Source: JACRLV01 sp045863555
GTDB lineage: Bacteria; Planctomycetota; Phycisphaerae; UBA1845; Fen-1342
Length of the DNA stretch: 64,000 nt
Assembly: GCA_045863555.1 (NCBI GenBank)
Contig: BTUU01000016.1
Span: 1 to 64,000, forward strand
Reading direction: 5' to 3'
Shown here: positions 54,961-61,357 of the stretch, one piece after another
Numbering within the stretch: position 1 is the first letter of the stretch
How the letters are laid out: each line of letters opens with the position of its first letter
Translations under genes and position numbers: made by a program
Notes under the pieces: model-generated
What the model was told of the DNA's origin: nothing
The model's database searches: none
What the model saw: the letters and a program-made list of their open reading frames with translations, nothing else

Positions 54961-55018
54961 CGGATGTGATCGAACCTCGAACCGGGTCACCGACCCGGCG
55001 TCAGCCTCGGAGAGCCGT

Positions 55019-57946
55019 TTAGCACGGCACGCCAAAGACCGACAGCAGCTGGGCCAGGTCGCCGATGTCGACATCGCCGTCGCCGTCGATGTCGCCCGCG
55101 AACGTTCCGCCGGTCGACCCGAACTGGCTGAGCAGGATCGCGAGATCGGTGATGTCGCGATCGCCGTCGTTGTCGAGGTCGCCCAGGCAGGGCTCTTCGC
55201 ACGGATCGGCGGTCAGCGTGCCGCGATACTCCGCGCCGCAGATCACGCCGGTAAACGTGCTCGGCGCCACAAACGCCACGTACTGCCCCGGCTGAAGCGT
55301 CAGTGTGACGCTGACGGGTGTGCAGGTCGGGGCGGTTGCGAACGTCAGGAACGCCGTCTGCGGGCACGGCTGGCCGACGAAGCCGATCAGCGTCGGGAAG
55401 TTGCCCGTAACGGTCCACGTCACGACGGTGTTCGGTTCAGTCACGTCGAACAGCCACCAGTCGGTGTCGCGATAGCCGATGGCGTCGTTCGTGCCGGACG
55501 TGCCGTGCACCGACTGACCGCACGCGATCGGGCTGAACACCGGCGGAACGCTGTTGCAGCCGCCGTTGAAGAAGTCGGCGCCGCAATCGCCGCCTTCGTT
55601 CTCTTCGATGTCGCCCGGCTGGGGATCCGATCCCTCGCATACCGGGATGCCGCACGTGAGGGTCATCGAGAATGCACCCGTCCCTGCGGCGAAGCCGCCC
55701 ACCGCGACGTAGTAGGTCTGGCCGACCGTGAGGCCGCCGACCGACAGCGTCGATTGCAGGCCGCAGAAGTCGTCGTTGCAGCCGAGGACCGTGCCGCCGC
55801 AGCCATCGAGGACCATGACGGCCGTGTCATACGACGAAGCGCACAGGTCGAGTGTCGCGACGGTGTCGGCCGCCACGAAGCTGTACCAGAGGTCGCTGCC
55901 GCCGGCCGCGCACGGCCAGCCGCCGTCCGTCGTTGCACCCGTCGTGTCGCCGGTGACGGTGTCGCCGCAGTTGATGCCGATGGCATCCGCGCAGGCGTCA
56001 TTCTCAGGGCCCGGAGGCGGTTCACACGGCGTGCACGTCAGCGTGCCGCGATACTCAGCGCCGCAGGGGACGCCCGTGAAGCTGCTCGGTGCCACGAACG
56101 CGACATACTGCCCAGGCGGCAGACACGCCGTCGTCGACGTCAGTTCAGTGCAGGTCGGCGCCGTGAAGTTGGTGCCGGGGATGAACGACGACTGCGGGCA
56201 GGGCTGCGCAATGAAGCCGATCAGGACCGGGAAGTTGGCCGTAACCGTCCAGTTGACGATCGCGCCCGTGCCGGTGACTTCAAACAGCCACCAGTCGGTG
56301 TCGCGATAGCCGAGGCCCTCATTCGTGCCCGACGTGCCGTGCACCGACTGGCCGCACGCGATCGGGCTGAACACCGGCGGATTGCTGTTGCAGCCGCCGT
56401 TGAAGAAGTCGGGACCGCAGTCGCCGCCCTCGTTCTCTTCGATATCGCCGGGCTGGGCATCGGAACCCGGACACGGCGGGATGCCGCAGGTGAGCGTCAT
56501 CGTGAATGCGCCTGTCCCGCTGGCGAAGCCGCCGACGGCGATCCAGTACGTGTTGCCGACGGTCAGGCCGCTGACGGTGAGCTGCGACTGCAGCCCGCAG
56601 AAGTCGTCATTGCAGCCGAGAACCGTCCCTCCGCAGCCGTCGAGAACCATGACGGCGGTGTCGTAGCTCGAACCGCAGAGGCTGATGATCGCGACGGGAT
56701 CAGCCGCCACGAAGCTGTACCAGAGATCGCTGCCGCCGGCCGCGCACGGCCAGGCGCCGTCCGTCGTGCTGTTGGTCGTATCGCCGGTCACCGTGTCGCC
56801 GCAGTTGATGCCGATCGCATCCGCGCAGGCGTTGTTCTCCGGACCCGGCGGAGGTTCGCACGGCGTGCACGTGAGCGTGCCGCGATACTCCGCGCCGCAC
56901 GGGACGCCGGTAAACGTGCTCGGAGCCACGAACGCGACATACTGCCCCGGAGGCAGGCACACCGTCGTCGAGGTCACTTCCGTGCAGGCCGGTGCCGTAA
57001 CCGCCGTGCCGGTGATGAACGACGACTGCGGACACGGCTGGGGAATGAAGCCGATCAGCACCGGGAAATTCGCCGTGACGGTCCAGCTCATGATCGCACC
57101 CGGAGCCGGAACATTAATCAGCCACCAGTCGGTGTCGCGATAGCCGAGCGCGTCGTTCGTGCCCGAGGTGCCGTGAACAGACTGGCCGCAGGCGAGCGGG
57201 CTGAACACCGGCGGACTGCTGTTGCAGCCGCCGTTGAAGAAGTCGGGGCCGCAGTCGCCGCCCTCGTTCTCTTCAATATCGCCCGGCTGGGCTTCCGAGC
57301 CCGGGCACGTCGGCGTACCGCACGTGACGGTCATGCTGAACGCACCCGTATTCCCGGCGTAGCCGCCAACCGCGATCCAGTACGTGTTGCCGACCGTCAG
57401 GCCGCTGAGGGTCAGCGTTGACTGGAGGCCGCAGAAGTCATCATTGCAGCCCAGGACCGTGCCGCCGCAGCCGTCGAGGACCATGACGGCCGTGTCATAC
57501 GACGAGCCGCAAAGGTCGACGATGAGAACCGGATCGCCGGCCACGATGGTGTACCACTGCTCGGCGCCGCCGCCGCCGGCGCAGGGCCAAACACCGTCGG
57601 TCGTGTTGCCGGCGGTGTTGCCGGTGATCGTGTCACCGCAGTTGATCTGAATCGCATCCGCGCAGTTGTCGTTGACATCGCGCGGCGCGGGACCGCCGCC
57701 CTGCGACGCCGCCGTGGTGTGATCGACCGGCGCCTTCACCGCCGGACCCGCCGGAACTTTTTCCAGCCGCGACTTCGACACCTGCATCGCACCCGCTGCG
57801 CTGGCGCTGGTGCTGATGGGGTTGGGGCTCAGCTGCGGCCCCGAGCTCTTTGCGGCCGGCGTCTGGTCACCGCCAAACGCTGTCAGGCCGAAGAGCCCCA
57901 CGGCTCCTGTACACAGGAGGCGTGTAAACAAAGAACTCTGTGTCAT
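55019..57946 (-). CDS. Modular Cys-rich secreted protein with dockerin-like C-terminus (paralogue 3)
   Basis: A 975-residue exported protein with the same signal peptide. Module order is A-B'-A-B'-A-B' followed directly by the two calcium-type repeats; the Cys-rich and nidogen-like parts found in paralogues 1 and 2 are absent. Its B' modules are a shorter variant (DIEENEGGDCGPDFFNGGCN; GTSGTNDALGYRDTDWW). It is the most diverged of the three and is first in the transcriptional direction, which may make it closest to the ancestral arrangement. The ATG at 57946 follows AAGGGGAAG, as in paralogue 2. It should be secreted; ligand unknown. Confidence 0.85.
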   Translation of the reverse strand: MTQSSLFTRLLCTGAVGLFGLTAFGGDQTPAAKSSGPQLSPNPISTSASAAGAMQVSKSRLEKVPAGPAVKAPVDHTTAASQGGGPAPRDVNDNCADAIQINCGDTITGNTAGNTTDGVWPCAGGGGAEQWYTIVAGDPVLIVDLCGSSYDTAVMVLDGCGGTVLGCNDDFCGLQSTLTLSGLTVGNTYWIAVGGYAGNTGAFSMTVTCGTPTCPGSEAQPGDIEENEGGDCGPDFFNGGCNSSPPVFSPLACGQSVHGTSGTNDALGYRDTDWWLINVPAPGAIMSWTVTANFPVLIGFIPQPCPQSSFITGTAVTAPACTEVTSTTVCLPPGQYVAFVAPSTFTGVPCGAEYRGTLTCTPCEPPPGPENNACADAIGINCGDTVTGDTTNSTTDGAWPCAAGGSDLWYSFVAADPVAIISLCGSSYDTAVMVLDGCGGTVLGCNDDFCGLQSQLTVSGLTVGNTYWIAVGGFASGTGAFTMTLTCGIPPCPGSDAQPGDIEENEGGDCGPDFFNGGCNSNPPVFSPIACGQSVHGTSGTNEGLGYRDTDWWLFEVTGTGAIVNWTVTANFPVLIGFIAQPCPQSSFIPGTNFTAPTCTELTSTTACLPPGQYVAFVAPSSFTGVPCGAEYRGTLTCTPCEPPPGPENDACADAIGINCGDTVTGDTTGATTDGGWPCAAGGSDLWYSFVAADTVATLDLCASSYDTAVMVLDGCGGTVLGCNDDFCGLQSTLSVGGLTVGQTYYVAVGGFAAGTGAFSMTLTCGIPVCEGSDPQPGDIEENEGGDCGADFFNGGCNSVPPVFSPIACGQSVHGTSGTNDAIGYRDTDWWLFDVTEPNTVVTWTVTGNFPTLIGFVGQPCPQTAFLTFATAPTCTPVSVTLTLQPGQYVAFVAPSTFTGVICGAEYRGTLTADPCEEPCLGDLDNDGDRDITDLAILLSQFGSTGGTFAGDIDGDGDVDIGDLAQLLSVFGVPC
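57899..57924 (-). other. Inverted repeat inside signal-peptide codons, paralogue 3
   Basis: Same 26-base structure as in paralogue 2, again 22 bases inside the start codon. Confidence 0.5.
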
Positions 57947-58384
57947 CGAACTTCCCCTTTCCGCGAAACGGATGATGGTGGGTCCCGGAGTTGACGTAAC
58001 TCCGGAAATGACTACCGGAAATCAGGTGAAATTGAGTTGTCCCTCCCCGTACGACCGATGGCTGGCCACGACCGTGACCAGAAGAAGAGCTTCAATTCTC
58101 ACCCTAGCCGTCCGACCCCGGCGGGTCAATAGGAAAAAACCGTCTTTCATTATCAATGCCATGCGTGAAGTCACACAGTTACGTTCGATGACTGCGCAAA
58201 GTCACACACGCGCCGGACGAATCCGATTCCACGCCGCGCCGCGGGCCCGCCCGGTCGCCGGGTCCGGACGTGCTCTTATCTATCGATAAATAAAGAACTT
58301 ACGGCGGACAGGCGGCACGCGGCGGCAGCCCGCCGAACGGCCGATCCCGACCGCGCGGTTTCGCACACTTCTTTTAAGGTAGGA
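57947..58384. other. Leader/promoter region of paralogue 3
   Basis: A 438-base gap with the leader hairpin (57985-58005) and an AT-rich island around 58270-58300 (TATCTATCGATAAATAAAG). That island could carry a promoter or operator; no gene is seen. Confidence 0.55.
57985..58005 (-). promoter_or_regulatory. Conserved 5'-leader hairpin, paralogue 3
   Basis: On the mRNA strand CCGGAGTT-ACGTC-AACTCCGG, a perfect 8-bp stem, 38 bases upstream of the ATG. The fifth pair is A-U here, against G-U and G-C in paralogues 1 and 2. Confidence 0.72.
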
Positions 58385-60244
58385 TCACGGACAGGCGCGG
58401 CCAAAATCGGCGAGAAGCGCAGAAAGGTCCCCCAAATCGATGCAGCCCGAGTTGTCGATGTCCGCTTCCCAGGGGAAACCGGCCTGCCCGCCGCACGCGC
58501 CGTACGCCGCGAGCAGCATCGTCAGGTCGCTCAGTTCAACGTCACAGTCATTATCGACATCGCCCGGCAGGCGCCGCACGCGGACGGTGAGCGTCGCCGA
58601 CATCGGGTGCACGCCCGCACCCGGGATGTTCTCGTCGCTCGTCGTCACGGTGAACGTGTCGGTGTAGAGACCGGCGCTCGCCTCGTCCGTATTCAGCGTG
58701 ACCGTTGCGACTCCCGCCCCGGAAGTGATCCCCGCCTGCGGCGCCGTTGCGGAAGTAAACGGAGCCGCAAGATCGTCCACGCCGTCGAGGTCGAGCGCGG
58801 CCTGCGCGGGGCTCCAGCCGTAGTTGTAGATGTCCATCAACACCGACACGATCCCGCTGCCGAGCGCGAAAACGCGACGGACCGTCCGCGCATCCTCGTC
58901 AGCCACCGAAGAAAACGAGGGGTTTGCGGGAAGGATCACGGTGCCTGATGTCGGGAGCAGAATCGATGCGTTCTCCGCCGCTTCGCTGGTCGTGGTCACG
59001 AGCACCGAGCCCGTGACAGGCCCCGCCGCGCTCGTATTCACCGAAAACGCCCGCTGCACGGCCGGGCCGAGCGCCATCGCCGTCCCGGAACCGACGCCCG
59101 AGAGCCCGCCTGAGGCCGTCGCGCTGAAATCAAGTTCGTCTGCGCCCGTGGGGATTGTCGCCGCGGCCGCGTTCGAAACCTCCAGCGTCACCGTCACCGG
59201 CGCATTGCGGATCACCCGTCCGAATTCGGCCGGCAACGTCGCCGCCATCACCGCGGGAATCTGGTACTCCGAAACGACCGGGATGTGATCGGAAGCGGTT
59301 CGCAGCGCCGCCGCGAGCGCGTTCGAGCGCGGGATGTCGGCGGGGTAATAGGTGTTGTTTCCCGCGTTGATGTCGAGGTTGTAGTGGTTGCCGTCGTTCC
59401 CGAATGCGCGATACGTAGTCATCCGCGACAGCCCCTCGCCGTCGACCAGCGAGTCGCTCGAAAGCTGAAGATCGAATCGGTCATCCATCCCGCCGCTGAC
59501 GAGCGAGCAGCCCGTCGCGCAGGGCGACTGCGTATGCTTGACCGCGTTCGACGACGGCGGAACCGCCCACGAACCCGTCCCATACGGGTCATTCCCACGC
59601 GCCGAGCCGGCCGCGGTGAGAATCAGGTACGCCTGCTCCGTGTTTTGATAGACGTTGAAGTCGCCGACGTAGACGATGTTCGACCCCGCCGGCAGCGAGG
59701 ACGCGTTGTTCCGGAGCGCCGTCGCGCCGGCGGCGCGGTCCGTTTCGTCGGAAGCCGTGTTTCCCGCCTTGAAATGGCAACTGTAAACGTAGATGCGGGC
59801 CGCGGGAGATGTGTAACCCGCCAGCCGAAGCAACCACCGATCCGCGTTCCGCCCCGCGCCCGTGGGGATGTCCTGATGACCGGCCGGGTCCTCGAAAACC
59901 ACGCCCTGCCGGTAGTAGAGCGCCTGCGCGCCCGACGCGGAGTCCTCCCCCGATGAACTCGTAAATGTCGCGCGGACGTATGTGACGCCGGACGGTGCAG
60001 CCGCGTTGAGCATCGACAGAATCGGATTGGTGTCGGCTGTCTGCGTCTCCTGAAACACGAGTATCGCCGGCGCGGTCGCGAACCCCGGCTTGTCGTCAAC
60101 CATGAGCGCATCAAAAACGTCCTGCAGCGCCGTCAGGTTGCCGTTCAACCCGGCGACGTTGTAGCTGACGACGCGAATCTGGCCGGGTGCAGAGGCCGCA
60201 ATCCCCGCCGCCAGCGCCGGTGCCAGTAGATAACGAATGAGCAT
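58385..60244 (-). CDS. Secreted endonuclease/exonuclease/phosphatase-family protein with dockerin-like tail
   Basis: A 619-residue exported protein (signal ends near ASAPGQ, residue 22). Residues ~23-340 form an EEP-family domain: VVSYNVAGLNG, ILVFQETQTADT (metal-binding Glu), NIVYVGDFNVYQN (Asp/Asn) and ASDHIPVVSEY (catalytic Asp-His). Thus it could be an extracellular DNase or phosphodiesterase. A ~200-residue Ig-like region follows, then two calcium-type repeats (DVDNDCDVELSDLTMLLAAYG; DIDNSGCIDLGDLSALLADFG), ending in Cys-Pro. The start at 60244 has an excellent GGAGGTGA; the longer frame to 60454 is rejected. The tail is the same type as in the three paralogues. Confidence 0.85.
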   Translation of the reverse strand: MLIRYLLAPALAAGIAASAPGQIRVVSYNVAGLNGNLTALQDVFDALMVDDKPGFATAPAILVFQETQTADTNPILSMLNAAAPSGVTYVRATFTSSSGEDSASGAQALYYRQGVVFEDPAGHQDIPTGAGRNADRWLLRLAGYTSPAARIYVYSCHFKAGNTASDETDRAAGATALRNNASSLPAGSNIVYVGDFNVYQNTEQAYLILTAAGSARGNDPYGTGSWAVPPSSNAVKHTQSPCATGCSLVSGGMDDRFDLQLSSDSLVDGEGLSRMTTYRAFGNDGNHYNLDINAGNNTYYPADIPRSNALAAALRTASDHIPVVSEYQIPAVMAATLPAEFGRVIRNAPVTVTLEVSNAAAATIPTGADELDFSATASGGLSGVGSGTAMALGPAVQRAFSVNTSAAGPVTGSVLVTTTSEAAENASILLPTSGTVILPANPSFSSVADEDARTVRRVFALGSGIVSVLMDIYNYGWSPAQAALDLDGVDDLAAPFTSATAPQAGITSGAGVATVTLNTDEASAGLYTDTFTVTTSDENIPGAGVHPMSATLTVRVRRLPGDVDNDCDVELSDLTMLLAAYGACGGQAGFPWEADIDNSGCIDLGDLSALLADFGRACP

Positions 60245-60415
60245 TCTCACCTCCCCGCGGATCGGCCATTGTAGCGGTACGGGCACCCGGATTCCCGCCC
60301 TAAAACCGCGCTCGTAACTCACGCGATGGCGGTCAGTTGCGTGAAAGTCCAGATTTTTTCGGCCGGCGAGTGGAAACTCGGACCCCAGCGCGCCTAGACT
60401 CGCGTGGAGTGCACC

Positions 60416-60552
60416 CTTCCTTTCCGGGGAGCCAAAAGGAACGGGAGGAAGCACCTTTGGGTTTGTCCCTTCTTTCTAGGGGAGCCGAAAGGAAGGAAGC
60501 GAGGACAGACGGACTTGAGGGCCGGCCTTTCTTGGGCCGGCCCTCGCTTTTT
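60416..60552 (+). ncRNA. Candidate structured RNA: two similar hairpins and an intrinsic terminator
   Basis: Hairpin 1 (60416-60451) has CTTCCT/AGGAAG and TTCC/GGAA stems around a GGGGAGCCAAAA loop. Hairpin 2 (about 60469-60495) has CTTCTTTC pairing with GAAAGGAAG around TAGGGGAGCC. The shared element is GGGGAGCC followed by AAAAGGAA or GAAAGGAA. They are followed by a strong terminator (60518-60552). No plus-strand gene precedes this terminator, so it should end a short RNA. Function is unknown; it could be a stand-alone RNA or a leader that attenuates the sigma-factor operon downstream. Confidence 0.5.
60518..60552 (+). terminator. Strong plus-strand intrinsic terminator without an upstream gene
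   Basis: A perfect 10-bp stem (arms 60518-60527 and 60535-60544, AGGGCCGGCC) with a 7-base loop, then CGCTTTTT. No T-run exists on the other strand. It lies 197 bases before the sigma-factor start. Confidence 0.85.
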
Positions 60553-60748
60553 CGGCGGTCCTGTAGGTTCGCGCCGCCGAGGCTCCCCCAACGGGTGGTG
60601 CGACTACATCGCGGGGCTCCCGGCTGATCACCGCGGAGCCCCGCACTTTGCGCATCGGCCCACCCGCCCCCGTCATCGCCGCTTCTCGGTTGTGAGGCGC
60701 GCCGCGCGGCGGTACCCTCGCGCACACGGGGCCTGAAGGGAGGCCGCC

Positions 60749-61357
60749 ATGTCCGAGCAGGCATTCTCCGCGACACAACTCAGCCAGGATGAGTCGAAGC
60801 TTCTCACGCGTCTGCGCGCCGGCGATCGCGAGGCCGTCGCCGCAATCGAGAAACGCTACGGTTCGGAACTGCGCCTCTTCTGCCGCCGCATGCTCGCGGA
60901 CGCGGCCGCCGCCGAAGACGCGGTGCAGGACGTGCTCGCGACCTGTTGCCGCCTCGAGGCCGAGTCGCTCCCGCAGGTCAGCATCCGCGGCTGGCTCTAC
61001 CAGATCGCCCGGCGGCGCTGCATCGACATGCATCGCCGTCGGCACGATGAAACCCGTCCGGACGCCCGGGGTCCTCGTCGGGCGCAGCCCAGCTTCGACA
61101 ATGCCGTCGACCCCCTGACCACGCCCGCGGGCAAGGCGCTGAAACTCGACCGGGCGGCAAAGATCCTGACAGTGCTGAACGAAATGGACGAGGAGTTGCG
61201 CAGCGTCGTCATCATGCGCTACTTCCAGGACCTGCCGCGCGAGGAGATCGCCGAGGCGGTCGGCCTCTCGCTCGCGGGGACCAAGGCCCGCCTGAGCAAG
61301 GCGATGCAGCTGCTGCGCGAGAAACTGGACCTGTCGGACGATTCGGGCACGGCATGA
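60749..61357 (+). CDS. ECF-type RNA polymerase sigma factor
   Basis: A 202-residue sigma-70 family protein. Region 2 is seen in AEDAVQDVLATCCRLE and RGWLYQIARRRCIDMHRRR (core binding and -10 recognition); region 4 is ELRSVVIMRYFQDLPREEIAEAVGL then SLAGTKARLSKAMQLLREKL (helix-turn-helix for -35 recognition). The linker is short and Pro/Arg-rich. Planctomycete ECF factors linked to Ser/Thr kinases have been described, and this gene fits: its stop overlaps the ATG of a kinase gene (ATGA). The ATG at 60749 follows GGGAGG. Activity is probably controlled by the downstream protein. Confidence 0.92.
   Translation: MSEQAFSATQLSQDESKLLTRLRAGDREAVAAIEKRYGSELRLFCRRMLADAAAAEDAVQDVLATCCRLEAESLPQVSIRGWLYQIARRRCIDMHRRRHDETRPDARGPRRAQPSFDNAVDPLTTPAGKALKLDRAAKILTVLNEMDEELRSVVIMRYFQDLPREEIAEAVGLSLAGTKARLSKAMQLLREKLDLSDDSGTA

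Larger units (their letters stand above)
54494..55018. other. Leader/promoter region of paralogue 2 and terminator zone of paralogue 3
   Basis: A 525-base gene-free gap with the leader hairpin (54536-54558) and the third terminator copy (54918-54960). Two palindromic strings (CCTAGCCTAGG near 54790 and CTAGATCACG on the minus strand near 54650) were noted but have no counterpart in the other leaders. Confidence 0.55.
60245..60748. other. Divergent region with a candidate structured RNA
   Basis: A 504-base gap between the EEP-domain gene and the sigma-factor gene. It contains the hairpin pair and terminator at 60416-60552 (listed separately). Frames through it carry no recognisable protein, and the region outside the RNA shows nothing specific. 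Confidence 0.6.

Noticed and set aside
47290..57421. Very long plus-strand open frames (about 1,171, 1,132 and 821 codons) antisense to the three secreted paralogues
   Set aside because: Their products are Arg/Ala/Val-rich strings that repeat exactly where the minus-strand modules repeat. They lack signal peptides, ribosome-binding sites and recognisable domains, while the minus-strand frames have all of these. They follow from GC-rich third positions read in the mirror frame.
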